Shown here in pieces: positions 23,128 to 30,814 of a DNA stretch of 39,548 nt (position 1 is its first letter; the number at the start of each line of letters is the position of its first letter). Under the pieces are notes generated by a model. That model was given only the letters and a program-made list of their open reading frames with translations, was not told where the DNA came from and ran no database searches. Source of the DNA: an uncultured Clostridia bacterium (GTDB taxonomy: Bacteria > Bacillota > Clostridia > TANB77 > CAG-508); assembly GCA_948739805.1 (NCBI GenBank), contig CAPYID010000015.1, positions 1-39,548 on the forward strand, in the 5' to 3' direction. The position numbers were made by a program, and so were the translations under genes.

Positions 23128-23850
23128 TTATATTACCCAACCTCCATTTGGGGAAATTACTTGACCTGTTGTAAATTCATCTTCTATTAACCATTTCACA
23201 CATCTTGCTATATCTATTGGTCTTCCAATTCTTCCTAATGGTGTTTCTTCTTTTATTATCTCTATACTCTCTTTAGATAGACTATTATTCATATCTGTAT
23301 CAATATCTCCTGGAGCTATTACATTCACTCGAATATTAGATAATCCTAATTCCTTAGCTAATGCCTTAGACATTCCTATTAACCCTGCCTTTGCTGCTGA
23401 ATAATGTACCTCACATGAACCTCCGACCATCCCCCAGATTGAAGAAATATTGATTATACAGCCATTCTTGTTGTGAATCATATTGTCTATTACTGCTTGT
23501 GTGGTAAAAAAAGCTGAAGTCAAATTTGTAGATATCATATTATTCCAATCTTCTTCTGTAATGTCGTTAAACATCTTTATCTGAGAAATTCCAGCATTAT
23601 TAATTAACACATCTATTTTACCATATTTATTTATTATATAATTTACCATGTTATTAACTTCTACATTATCTGTAACATCTGCTTTATAAATTTCTATATT
23701 TTTTCCTATTTTTTCTTTAAGCTCTATAGCCTCACTCTTAGATTTGTTATAATTAACTATAATAGTATTTTCATCGTTTTTTGATAATTCTTCTACTATC
23801 CCTCTACCTATTCCCTTTGCTGCTCCTGTTACTAAAATTACTTTTTTCAT
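23128..23850 (-). CDS. ymfI: Short-chain dehydrogenase, YmfI/FabG type
   Basis: This 240-residue NAD(P)H-dependent reductase has the cofactor loop TGAAKGIGRG (8-17), NNAG, catalytic Ser in ISSIWGMVGGSCEVHYSAAK, Tyr and Lys of the Y-x-x-x-K pair in YSAAK, and PGDIDTDMN. The SSIWG...CEVHYSAAK pattern is characteristic of the EF-P 5-aminopentanone reductase YmfI, which modifies elongation factor P, rather than fatty-acid FabG. A FabG-like or other role cannot be excluded because no fab or efp gene is near. It is a single gene, convergent with the CBM gene. The following 23851-24044 is AT-rich without visible genes. Confidence 0.75.
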   Translation of the reverse strand: MKKVILVTGAAKGIGRGIVEELSKNDENTIIVNYNKSKSEAIELKEKIGKNIEIYKADVTDNVEVNNMVNYIINKYGKIDVLINNAGISQIKMFNDITEEDWNNMISTNLTSAFFTTQAVIDNMIHNKNGCIINISSIWGMVGGSCEVHYSAAKAGLIGMSKALAKELGLSNIRVNVIAPGDIDTDMNNSLSKESIEIIKEETPLGRIGRPIDIARCVKWLIEDEFTTGQVISPNGGWVI

Positions 23851-24044
23851 TTATTATTTATCCTTCCATTTATTATATTTTTAGGCTATGTTTTTATTAA
23901 TAACTATAAAAATTTTTATCTATATTCAATTAAAATAAAATAATTTTTTTCAAGTACATGGGCTTCTACTATAATTTCAACAGGCAAACACAAGACCTGA
24001 CTTAAAACACTAATTTTTACACATTTTTTACTTCCCAAAATTCA

Positions 24045-24085
24045 TAAAAAAAAAGCCATGAGTTAAGATTTTTCAAAACCCTTGA
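24045..24085 (-). terminator. Probable terminator of the tRNA cluster
   Basis: On the minus strand an imperfect stem (CAAGGGTT pairing with AACTCATG, one mismatch) is followed by a run of about nine T, just after tRNA-Thr. Confidence 0.45.
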
Positions 24086-24092
24086 CCTTTAA

Positions 24093-24168
24093 TGGAGCCA
24101 CTTGTCTGAATCGAACAGACGACCTACGCATTACAAGTGCGTCGCTCTACCAACTGAGCTAAAGTGGC
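24093..24168 (-). tRNA. trnT: tRNA-Thr(TGT)
   Basis: A full cloverleaf with encoded CCA: acceptor GCCACTT/AAGTGGC, D-loop TAGCTCAGTTGGTAGAGC, anticodon TGT in CTTGTAA, T-arm GTTCGATTC, and discriminator T. It is the last of three tRNAs on one minus-strand transcript. Confidence 0.95.
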
Positions 24169-24175
24169 ATATATT

Positions 24176-24250
24176 TGGTGACCCCGACGGGAATCGAACC
24201 CATGTCTCCGCCGTGAAAGGGCGATGTCTTAACCGCTTGACCACGGGGCC
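24176..24250 (-). tRNA. trnE: tRNA-Glu(TTC)
   Basis: A cloverleaf of 75 bases with CCA encoded: acceptor GGCCCCG paired with CGGGGTC, D-loop GGTCAAGCGGTTAAGAC, anticodon TTC in CTTTCAC, T-arm GGGTTCGATTCCC. It is the middle gene of the cluster, 7 bp upstream of tRNA-Thr. Confidence 0.95.
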
Positions 24251-24257
24251 ATAAATT

Positions 24258-24333
24258 TGGTGAGCCATCCGCGACTCGAACGCGGGACAACTTGATTAAA
24301 AGTCAAGTGCTCTACCACCTGAGCTAATGACCC
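24258..24333 (-). tRNA. trnK: tRNA-Lys(TTT)
   Basis: A 76-base cloverleaf with CCA: acceptor GGGTCAT paired with ATGGCTC (one G-U), D-loop TTAGCTCAGGTGGTAGAGC, anticodon TTT in CTTTTAA, T-arm GCGTTCGAGTCGC. It is first in the cluster. An inverted repeat in its leader (TATATAAGC...GCTTATATA, about 24344-24381) may mark 5' processing. Confidence 0.95.
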
Positions 24334-24379
24334 ATTTACCAAATATATAAGCAGATTGTTCAAAACAAACCGCTTATAT

Positions 24380-24408
24380 ATATTACTACAAATTATTTAA
24401 TCTGTCAA
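24380..24408 (-). promoter_or_regulatory. Promoter of the tRNA Lys-Glu-Thr cluster
   Basis: On the minus strand TTGACA (24403-24408), 17 bp, TAATAT (24380-24385), about 45 bp before tRNA-Lys. The tRNA-Ser cluster uses the same hexamers. Confidence 0.8.
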
Positions 24409-24456
24409 CGGTTTTTTGAAATTTTTTTGTTTTTTTTGTAAAATTTTTATGTTCAA

Positions 24457-24645
24457 TTACTTTTTGTTTAATTCTTGAAGTAGTTCGTCTACATCTATGC
24501 CATGTGCTTCACAAGCTTCTTCTATTGTTTCTCCATGTGCAATTGCACAGTTTAAACAATGCATTCCTGCTTCTGTTAAAATGTCTGCTTTTTCTGGAAG
24601 TCTTTCTAATAATTCTCCTATTATCATTGTTTTTTCTATTTTCAC
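24457..24645 (-). CDS. DUF1858 redox-disulfide domain protein
   Basis: This 62-residue protein begins KTMIIGELLERLPEKADILT, continues with a C-x-x-C pair in AGMHCLNCAIAHGETIEEAC, and ends in a short helix (DVDELLQELNKK). This is the DUF1858/hybrid-cluster-associated disulfide domain, often linked to anaerobic redox proteins. It stands alone here, with no hybrid cluster gene nearby. It lies divergent from the coupling-protein operon, with about 230 bp between them. AGGAGTGATA precedes the start. Confidence 0.85.
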   Translation of the reverse strand: MKIEKTMIIGELLERLPEKADILTEAGMHCLNCAIAHGETIEEACEAHGIDVDELLQELNKK

Positions 24646-24785
24646 TTTTTATATCACTCCTTTCCAAATGTACCAATATATCTATCTATTAATACGCCTT
24701 AATTCATAAATTATTTTATCATATTTTTTCTAAAAAGTATAGACAAAAGTAAATTTTTGTTGTAATATATATAAAATCTCACCAA

Positions 24786-24809
24786 TAGTTCTTAATTTTT
24801 CAAGAACTA
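24786..24809. repeat. Inverted repeat upstream of the coupling-protein operon
   Basis: TAGTTCTT (24786-24793) and AAGAACTA (24802-24809) form a perfect 8-bp stem, and a TATAAT box follows at about 24820. It could be a repressor site for the plus-strand operon or a terminator-like hairpin; no T run follows directly. Confidence 0.4.
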
Positions 24810-24877
24810 GCTTATTTTCTATAATTAATAGTATGGAAATTTTCCTTACTATGTAAAAAAATTTAGGAGGTGATTAT

Positions 24878-25012
24878 ATAGATTACCTAGTAAAATTATT
24901 TTTCATATCTTTTATTATTAATATTCTTGTTGTTTTTTATTCATTTTATATTTTTTTTGACTCGATACTTTTCAAGGATTTACGCAATCCACTTCACAGT
25001 AAGAACATTTAA
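24878..25012 (+). CDS. Small single-span membrane protein, apparent AUA start
   Basis: The open frame encodes 44 residues: (M)DYLVKLFFISFIINILVV, an aromatic hydrophobic continuation (FYSFYIFF), then a polar tail DSILFKDLRNPLHSKNI. AGGAGGTGAT, a full complement to the 16S rRNA tail, ends four bases before ATA 24878. No ATG, GTG or TTG exists in frame between the ribosome site and the body, so ATA is the only sensible start unless it is a mutated ATG. The coupling-protein gene begins 25 bp after its stop. A small membrane protein is a common first partner in conjugation operons, but I do not recognise this one. Confidence 0.55.
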   Translation: MDYLVKLFFISFIINILVVFYSFYIFFDSILFKDLRNPLHSKNI

Positions 25013-25037
25013 TTTAATATTTTAGGAGGTACATCTA

Positions 25038-26750
25038 ATGTTTGTTAATACTATTTTTAGGCGATTCCTATTTACTATTTTTTTCCTACTTATTTCTTTA
25101 TATATTTTATTTTTGATTTTTAAACCTCTGTATATCTCATCTATAATTACTATTGATTTACCTTCAGGTAATTTTAATATATCTCCTGAACACTCTGATA
25201 TCTGGGAAAAAATCAAGATATTGTATTTAATATTTTTTGTCATATCTAATTTAATTTATTCAAATGTAATTTATCCTATATTTTTTCATAGAAATAGTAA
25301 TAAAGTTTCAAAACTACAAAAAATTCAAATGCAAGATTTACATTTAAGTATTATGAACAACTCAACTGATAGACTTATTATAATCCCTAAAGAAGGTCTA
25401 TATCAAAACATCTTAATTACAGGTACTATTGGCACTGGAAAGACTAGTTCTGCTATGTATCCATTTACTAAACAATTAATAGGATTTAATTCTGACAATT
25501 CTAAACTTAAATTAGGAATGCTTATTTTAGATGTTAAAGGAAATTATTATGCACAAGTAAAAAAATATGCAGAGTTTTATAATAGGAAAAAAGATTTAAC
25601 AGTAATAGGTCTAGATAGTAATATACGCTATAACCCTTTGGACAAGCCTAATTTAAAAGCATCCGTTTTAGCAAATAAATTAAAAACTATTCTAACATTA
25701 TTTTCACCAAATAATTCTGAATCTTATTGGCTGGATAAGGCTGAACAAATTTTAACTGAGTGCATTAAACTTTGTAGACTTTATAATAATGGCTATGTTA
25801 CTTTTGTTGAATTACATAAGTTGATTACCATTCCAGATTATTACCGAGAAAAAATAAAATTGCTTAGGGAAAATTTCCTCGCTGGTAATTTTTCTATCGA
25901 AGATATTCATAATTTATATTCTTCTATTGAATTTTTTGAAAAGGAATTTATTTCTTTAGATACAAGAACCTCTTCAATTCTAAAGTCAGAAATAACTAGA
26001 ATAACTGGCTGTTTTGTTTCTGATTATAATATTCAAAAAATCTTCTGTCCTGAAAAGTCTGAACTAAATTTTCACGGATTTTCTGATGTCGTTAATAGAG
26101 GAAAAATTGTTGTTTTAAATATGAACATATCTGAATATAGAAACCTTTCTAAAATTATTGCTGCATATTTAAAATTAGATTTTCAATCTGAGGTAATGAG
26201 TCGACTTGCACATTCTAATACTCCTCTTAGGAGTGTAGCATTTATAAGTGATGAGTATCATGAATATGTTACAGATACTGATGCTAATTTTTTCGCTCAG
26301 TCAAGAGAAGCAAAATGCATAAATATTGTTGCAACTCAAAGTTATACTTCTCTTTTAAGTTCTATTAATAATCAGTATACTGTTAAAGTTATTGTACAGA
26401 ATTTAATTAATAAATTTTGGTTTAGAACAGATGATATCTTTACTGTTGAGGATGCCCAAAAACAAATTGGTAAAGAGGAAAAGGATAAAGTTTCTATTGG
26501 TTTTTCCGAAAATTCTAATGACTCGAACTCTAATAGTATTATTAATTCTATATACTCTCATAAAATCAGTTCTTCTGAAAGTATTAGCCGTTATACTCAA
26601 TCTGATTATATCTTTGATACCAACTTTTTTACACGAGAACTAGAGACCTTTTCTTGTGTTGCTTTTATTTCCAATGGTTCACAAATTTTACCGCCTCAGA
26701 AGTTAAATTTAATTCCTTATTTTATATTGGATAAAGATATGGAAACATAG
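25038..26750 (+). CDS. VirD4/TraG-like type IV coupling ATPase
   Basis: This 570-residue membrane ATPase resembles the coupling proteins that bring DNA or protein substrates to a type IV secretion channel. Two N-terminal transmembrane segments (about 10-30 and 60-82) are followed by a P-loop GTIGTGKTS (129-137). Then come LGMLILDVKGNYYAQVKKYA, a helical all-alpha region, Walker B VAFISDEYHEYV, and sensor motif NIVATQSYTSLLSS. TraG family members typically read DPKGE or DVKGE at the DVKGN position. AGGAGGT precedes the start. It is followed by pilin-, TrbL- and PrgI-like genes but no VirB4 gene. Confidence 0.88.
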   Translation: MFVNTIFRRFLFTIFFLLISLYILFLIFKPLYISSIITIDLPSGNFNISPEHSDIWEKIKILYLIFFVISNLIYSNVIYPIFFHRNSNKVSKLQKIQMQDLHLSIMNNSTDRLIIIPKEGLYQNILITGTIGTGKTSSAMYPFTKQLIGFNSDNSKLKLGMLILDVKGNYYAQVKKYAEFYNRKKDLTVIGLDSNIRYNPLDKPNLKASVLANKLKTILTLFSPNNSESYWLDKAEQILTECIKLCRLYNNGYVTFVELHKLITIPDYYREKIKLLRENFLAGNFSIEDIHNLYSSIEFFEKEFISLDTRTSSILKSEITRITGCFVSDYNIQKIFCPEKSELNFHGFSDVVNRGKIVVLNMNISEYRNLSKIIAAYLKLDFQSEVMSRLAHSNTPLRSVAFISDEYHEYVTDTDANFFAQSREAKCINIVATQSYTSLLSSINNQYTVKVIVQNLINKFWFRTDDIFTVEDAQKQIGKEEKDKVSIGFSENSNDSNSNSIINSIYSHKISSSESISRYTQSDYIFDTNFFTRELETFSCVAFISNGSQILPPQKLNLIPYFILDKDMET

Positions 26751-26788
26751 AGTTTTTACTTAATTTATTATTTTTTAGGAGGTTTTTA

Positions 26789-27139
26789 ATGAAATCAAAA
26801 ATCAAATTTAAATCAAAAATTTTTTATTATTTTTTATTTATTTTATATATTTTTTTATGTATTTTTTTCTCTTTTTCAGGTACATGTTTTGCCGGATACC
26901 CTAAATTGGTTAATAATATTGTTTCTGCTTTTGAAAAGGTAGAGAAATATATTGTAGCAATTTCTACGCCTGCTGCTGCAGTTTCAATAGGTTGTGGATT
27001 TTTAATGCAGAAGTTTAGTTTTGGAGATGAAGAAAGAATTAGAACTGGCAAAAAATTAATTCGTACAGCGTTTCTTTCATATGCCTTTATTATTTCTTTA
27101 GATTTAATTATCTCTTTAATTGAAAGCCTTATTTCTTAA
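26789..27139 (+). CDS. TrbC/VirB2-like pilin candidate
   Basis: This 116-residue protein has a basic N terminus and long signal sequence (FYYFLFILYIFLCIFFSFSG, cleavage near TCFA|GYPK). An amphipathic segment VNNIVSAFEKVEKYI follows, then two transmembrane helices (AISTPAAAVSIGCGFLMQ and TAFLSYAFIISLDLIISL) separated by a basic loop EERIRTGKKLIR. That two-helix, basic-loop layout is the VirB2/TrbC pilin plan and resembles the Maff2-type proteins of Gram-positive conjugative elements. AGGAGGT precedes the start. It sits between the coupling ATPase and TrbL-like genes, the usual order. Confidence 0.65.
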   Translation: MKSKIKFKSKIFYYFLFILYIFLCIFFSFSGTCFAGYPKLVNNIVSAFEKVEKYIVAISTPAAAVSIGCGFLMQKFSFGDEERIRTGKKLIRTAFLSYAFIISLDLIISLIESLIS

Positions 27140-27156
27140 CTCCAGGAGGTTTTTTA

Positions 27157-28026
27157 ATGAATAGCAATTCTATTATTGAAACTATTAATTCTCTTTTTGG
27201 AAATTTGTTTTCCTCTATTGATACTACTATCTATTCTGCATTAGACAATATTACATTTATAGATACTGAAATATTGAATTCTTATTATTTTGAAAAAATA
27301 TTTGGCACTAGCACTTCTAATGGATTTTTATTAATAGCAAATGCTTTACTTATTGGATTTGTGTTGTATTATGGCATAACTTATCTTCTTTCATCACTTG
27401 GTATTCTACAGGATAGTGTGCAAAAACCTTCACAGTTTTTCTTTAAGATTCTTCTTGGGGGATTATTAATGAATTCGAGTTTTTTTATCTGTGAAGAGTT
27501 GATTCTTATAAATTCTTCAATCTCTGATGCCATAAGGTTTCTTGGACATGAACTTTTGGGCGGAAATATTTGTTTTTCAGAGTTAATTACTCAAGCAAAT
27601 GCTATAATATTTTTGGAAGGACATTCAAATAATATCTTCTCTATAGATGGTATTTTGAAAATGATTTTTTCATTTAGCTTTTTTAATATAATATTTTCAT
27701 ATTCTGTACGTTATATTATGATTAAAGTGTTTATTCTAATTTCTCCATTTGCCTTTTTATCACTGTCTACCCGTAATACCTCGGTATTTTTTAAATGTTG
27801 GCTAAAAAGTTTTATAGCTCTACTTTTTATAGAACTTCTTGCCTCTATCATTTTAATAATACTTTTTTCTATAACATATAGTTCAAAAGATATCACTTCT
27901 AAATTGTTACTGATTGGAGCTCTTTTTGCATTAATTAAAACTAATACTTATATAAGAGAACTTATTGGCGGGATTAATACTGAAATATCTGATAGTATGT
28001 ATATGTTAAGAACTTTTATGAAATAA
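27157..28026 (+). CDS. TrbL/VirB6-like polytopic membrane protein
   Basis: This 289-residue protein has an N-terminal soluble helix region and about five to six hydrophobic segments (GFLLIANALLIGFVLYYGIT; FFFKILLGGLLMNSSFFICE; ILKMIFSFSFFNIIFSYSVR; MIKVFILISPFAFLSLS; FIALLFIELLASIILIILFS). The motif around FVLISPFAFLSL and W-x-K-SFIALLF is typical of TrbL/VirB6 proteins, which form the inner-membrane channel base in type IV secretion. CAGGAGGT precedes the start. It is 17 bp from the pilin-like gene, so tightly co-transcribed. Confidence 0.7.
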   Translation: MNSNSIIETINSLFGNLFSSIDTTIYSALDNITFIDTEILNSYYFEKIFGTSTSNGFLLIANALLIGFVLYYGITYLLSSLGILQDSVQKPSQFFFKILLGGLLMNSSFFICEELILINSSISDAIRFLGHELLGGNICFSELITQANAIIFLEGHSNNIFSIDGILKMIFSFSFFNIIFSYSVRYIMIKVFILISPFAFLSLSTRNTSVFFKCWLKSFIALLFIELLASIILIILFSITYSSKDITSKLLLIGALFALIKTNTYIRELIGGINTEISDSMYMLRTFMK

Positions 28027-28087
28027 TTTTTTTAATTTTATAATATCATTTTTTCGACTTCTCATTTAAAGATTAGGAGGTGATATT

Positions 28088-28396
28088 TTGAAGTTCATAA
28101 TTCCGCAAAATTATAATTTGTCAAGTAAATTGTTTGGCTTTCTGGATTACTCTTCTGTAATTATTATCGCTTTATGGTGTTTATTTATTTTTTGTATTAC
28201 TAACTTTATTTTTCATTCATTATATCTAAAAATATTTATTCTAATTATTTTATGCTTTCCTGTTGTTATCTTTTGCTTTGTAGGTTTTAACCATGAAAAT
28301 ATTATCTATGTAGTATCATATATATCTAAATTTTTATTTTCACAAAAAATTTATTTATATCAAAAAAATCCCATTGTAAATTCTGACAAAAGATGA
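28088..28396 (+). CDS. PrgI/VirB3-like small membrane protein
   Basis: This 102-residue protein starts KFIIPQNYNLSSKLFGFLDY, followed by two adjacent transmembrane helices (SSVIIIALWCLFIFCITNFI and LKIFILIILCFPVVIFCFVG) and a polar tail. The N-terminal IP-x-NY motif and the paired helices are the pattern of PrgI proteins, which precede and anchor VirB4 in Gram-positive conjugation modules. Here VirB4 is absent and a DnaD-type gene follows. The start is TTG with AGGAGGTGAT upstream. The promoter of the next operon overlaps its stop codon. Confidence 0.65.
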   Translation: MKFIIPQNYNLSSKLFGFLDYSSVIIIALWCLFIFCITNFIFHSLYLKIFILIILCFPVVIFCFVGFNHENIIYVVSYISKFLFSQKIYLYQKNPIVNSDKR

Positions 28397-28402
28397 TATA
28401 AT
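28374..28402 (+). promoter_or_regulatory. Internal promoter of the dnaD-dnaI pair
   Basis: TTGTAA (28374-28379), 17 bp, TATAAT (28397-28402), overlapping the 3' end of the PrgI-like gene. It allows the helicase-loading genes to be expressed independently of the secretion-like genes. An adjoining ATAATT/AATTAT inverted repeat may be an operator. Confidence 0.6.
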
Positions 28403-28439
28403 TCGATAATTAGAATTATTAAAGGAGTGAGACATTAAA

Positions 28440-29432
28440 ATGAAGATAGAATGCAATGAGGAGTCTATACTATTTTCTACAACTAATATACCTGATATCT
28501 TTTTTACAGAATATTTGCCTCAGGCACCAGGTGATTATATAAAGGTATATCTTTATATGACTTTTATCTCAAAATATGGGAAAGAGGTAAAATTTAATGA
28601 TATGTCTAAAAAATTAGCACTTCATATTAATGTTATCCAAGATGCACTGAAATATTGGGAGGAAGTTGGCGCACTTACTAAAAAGACCACTGGATATATT
28701 TTAAATAATTTAAAAGAAATAGAACTTCATAATTTATATAAACCAAAAGTTGCCTTATCGGCAGCAGATATAGAAAAAAATACCCAAAATCAATACCGTG
28801 CCAAGGCTGTAGAAACAATTAATACATCTTTCTTCCAAGGAATTATGACACCGTCTTGGTATTCAGATATTGATTTATGGTTTAAAAAATATTTGTTCGA
28901 TGAAGAAGTTATGATTGCATTATTTAACTATTGCTATAAAAAATCTGCACTTCACAGAAATTACTTACAGACTGTAGCAGACGCATGGGCAAAAAATGGT
29001 ATTAAAACATATGCTGATTTAGAAGTTTATTCTGAAAAACAAGGAAAGTTGCAAAAAATTAAAAGTACAATTTCTAAAAAACTTGGTCTTGCTAGACCAT
29101 TAACAGAATACGAGACTGCATATATTGAAAAATGGACTGTTGATTATAATTATTCATTGGATGTAATTGAAATAGCTTTAAAGAGAACTACTTCCAAGGC
29201 TAACCCTTCTTTTGATTACTTAAATGTAATTATTAGTGGTTGGCATGATAGAAATCTAAAAACTACAGAGGATGTTCAAAACTTCCTAGCAGAATATAAG
29301 TCTCAACAAAAAAATATCAAGGAGTTAGAAAAAAAGTCCAAATATAATAATTATGAGCAAAGAATTTATAGTAATTTTGACAATTTATATGCAAATAGTC
29401 AAAACTATGTTGATACTACTAATAAAACTTAG
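28440..29432 (+). CDS. dnaD: DnaD-domain primosomal protein
   Basis: This 330-residue replication-initiation protein has an N-terminal winged-helix (DDBH1) region (about 20-105: DYIKVYLYMTFISKYGKEVK, DALKYWEEVGALTKKTTGYI). Two DDBH2-type modules follow, at about 125-200 (DEEVMIALFNYC, YLQTVADAWAKNGIKTYADL) and 225-315 (YLNVIISGWHDRNLKTTEDV). DnaD/DnaB-type proteins remodel origin DNA and recruit the helicase loader. The protein resembles the chromosomal copies paired with helicase loaders in clostridia (I recall CD3653/CD3654 of C. difficile). GGAGTGAG precedes the start. The loader gene follows by 12 bp. Confidence 0.88.
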   Translation: MKIECNEESILFSTTNIPDIFFTEYLPQAPGDYIKVYLYMTFISKYGKEVKFNDMSKKLALHINVIQDALKYWEEVGALTKKTTGYILNNLKEIELHNLYKPKVALSAADIEKNTQNQYRAKAVETINTSFFQGIMTPSWYSDIDLWFKKYLFDEEVMIALFNYCYKKSALHRNYLQTVADAWAKNGIKTYADLEVYSEKQGKLQKIKSTISKKLGLARPLTEYETAYIEKWTVDYNYSLDVIEIALKRTTSKANPSFDYLNVIISGWHDRNLKTTEDVQNFLAEYKSQQKNIKELEKKSKYNNYEQRIYSNFDNLYANSQNYVDTTNKT

Positions 29433-29444
29433 GGAGGTGCTATC

Positions 29445-30446
29445 TTGGCTGATTTGGTTTTAAAACAATTATTAAAAGAATATGAGAAAAAAAGATTTAT
29501 TGCTGATGCAAATTTTGAGCATAAAAAATCATCACTTTATATGGATTACCCTAAATTAGAAGAAATTAATTCTAAATTAAATAACTACGCTATTATGATT
29601 TCAAAACTTATATTAGAGAATAATATTGAAAAATCTGAAAATTTGAAACTAGAATTTGAAAAACTAAAAAATGAAAAAGAAAATCTATTAAAAAGTCTTA
29701 ACTTACCTACTAATTTTTTCACACCAGATTATGAATGTAAACTATGTAATGATACTGGCTATGTATTAAACGATAATAACAAAAGTATTCTATGTAGTTG
29801 TATAAAGCAAAAGTTATTTAATATTAAGTATAATTCATCTAATATTGGTGATTTAAGTAAAGAAAATTTTTCCACCTTTAATACATCTCTATATTCTACA
29901 GAAATCAATAATAATAATTTTAAAGCTAACATCTCCCCTAGAACAAATATAGAAAATATAAAAAAAATTGCTGAGAATTTTATTGCTAATTTTGATGATC
30001 CTGAAGAGAAAAATCTATTATTTATCGGGAATACAGGTCTTGGAAAAACTTTCCTTTCTAATTGTATTGCTAATGAATTACTTAAAATTGACAAAACTGT
30101 GTTATATCAATCTGCCTCATCTATGTTAGATTCCATTATTGATTATAAATTTGGTAAAGATAATTCATCTGATAATATATATATCAATACTTTAAAGGTT
30201 GATTTACTTATAATTGATGATTTGGGTACTGAAAATATTAATGCACTAAAGTTTGCAGAATTATTTAATATAATTAATACTAGATTACTTAATCAAAATA
30301 ATCATATAACAAAAACTATTATTTCTACAAATTTAAATATAGATAATTTGTTTAGAAATTACGATGAACGTATTGTATCTAGGTTAGTAGGTTATTACAA
30401 TATATGTAGATTTTTTGGTGATGATATAAGGTTTATAAAGAAATAA
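29445..30446 (+). CDS. dnaI: DnaI/DnaC-type replicative helicase loader
   Basis: This 333-residue AAA+ ATPase loads the replicative helicase. An N-terminal helical domain ends in a zinc-binding segment (YECKLCNDTGYV and ILCSCIKQ, four cysteines), as in chromosomal DnaI. The AAA+ core has Walker A IGNTGLGKTFLS (about 195-206), Walker B LLIIDDLGTE, sensor 1 KTIISTNLNI and an arginine finger region DERIVSRL. The start is TTG, with GGAGGTG upstream. It forms an operon with the DnaD-type gene and ends at a strong terminator. Confidence 0.92.
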   Translation: MADLVLKQLLKEYEKKRFIADANFEHKKSSLYMDYPKLEEINSKLNNYAIMISKLILENNIEKSENLKLEFEKLKNEKENLLKSLNLPTNFFTPDYECKLCNDTGYVLNDNNKSILCSCIKQKLFNIKYNSSNIGDLSKENFSTFNTSLYSTEINNNNFKANISPRTNIENIKKIAENFIANFDDPEEKNLLFIGNTGLGKTFLSNCIANELLKIDKTVLYQSASSMLDSIIDYKFGKDNSSDNIYINTLKVDLLIIDDLGTENINALKFAELFNIINTRLLNQNNHITKTIISTNLNIDNLFRNYDERIVSRLVGYYNICRFFGDDIRFIKK

Positions 30447-30480
30447 AATTATTAGACGTGCTTTGCACGTCTATAATTTT
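30447..30480 (+). terminator. Terminator of the secretion-like/primosome operon
   Basis: AGACGTGC (30454-30461) and GCACGTCT (30465-30472) form an 8-bp stem with a 3-base loop, extended by AATTAT/ATAATT and ending in TTTT. It abuts the CCA end of the convergent tRNA-Ser. Confidence 0.85.
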
Positions 30481-30572
30481 GGCGGAGATTGAGGGCTTTG
30501 AACCCTCGCGGCCACTTACGCAACCCTAACAGTTTAGCAAACTGTCCCCTTCAACCACTTGGGTAAATCTCC
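30480..30572 (-). tRNA. trnS: tRNA-Ser(GCT)
   Basis: A 93-base class II tRNA with encoded CCA: acceptor GGAGATT paired with AATCTCC, D-loop TACCCAAGTGGTTGAAGG, anticodon GCT in TTTGCTAAA, a long variable arm, and T-arm GAGGGTTCAAAGCCCTC. The T-loop is TTCAAAG, slightly off the usual TTCGAAT. It lies downstream of a second serine tRNA. Confidence 0.95.
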
Positions 30573-30596
30573 TTATATATTTTTAGTCTAGTACAG

Positions 30597-30621
30597 AAAT
30601 TTCTCCTTGTAGGAGAAATTT
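30597..30621 (-). terminator. Hairpin between the two tRNA-Ser genes
   Basis: AAATTTCTCCT (30597-30607) and AGGAGAAATTT (30611-30621) form a perfect 11-bp stem with a 3-base loop. There is no clear T run on the minus strand, so it may be an attenuating or processing hairpin rather than a full terminator. Confidence 0.5.
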
Positions 30622-30639
30622 ATTACTGTATAATTTAAA

Positions 30640-30731
30640 TGGCGCAGAGGGTGGGATTCGAACCCACGGTAGGCTATAAACCTACGCCAATTTTCAAGAC
30701 TGGTGCCATAAACCAACTCGACCACCTCTGC
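30640..30731 (-). tRNA. trnS: tRNA-Ser(TGA)
   Basis: A 92-base class II tRNA with encoded CCA: acceptor GCAGAGG/CCTCTGC, D-loop TGGTCGAGTTGGTTTATGG, anticodon TGA in CTTGAAA, a long variable arm, T-arm GTGGGTTCGAATCCCAC, discriminator G. It is first in a two-gene serine tRNA cluster. Confidence 0.95.
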
Positions 30732-30765
30732 ATATGTTACTTTGCTTTCCTCAGTAACATTATAT

Positions 30766-30795
30766 ATATTAGCACATTTTTAGTATACTTGTCAA
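30766..30795 (-). promoter_or_regulatory. Promoter of the tRNA-Ser cluster
   Basis: On the minus strand TTGACA (30790-30795), 18 bp, TAATAT (30766-30771). A GTTACT/AAGTAAC inverted repeat lies between it and the tRNA. Confidence 0.75.
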
Positions 30796-30814
30796 TAGTA
30801 ATTTTTGGATTTTT

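Noticed and set aside
24093..30731. tRNA-bounded integrative element (attachment sites in tRNA-Thr and tRNA-Ser)
   Set aside because: No integrase, relaxase or repeated tRNA 3' ends could be found; the two flanking tRNA groups do not share a direct repeat that I can see.
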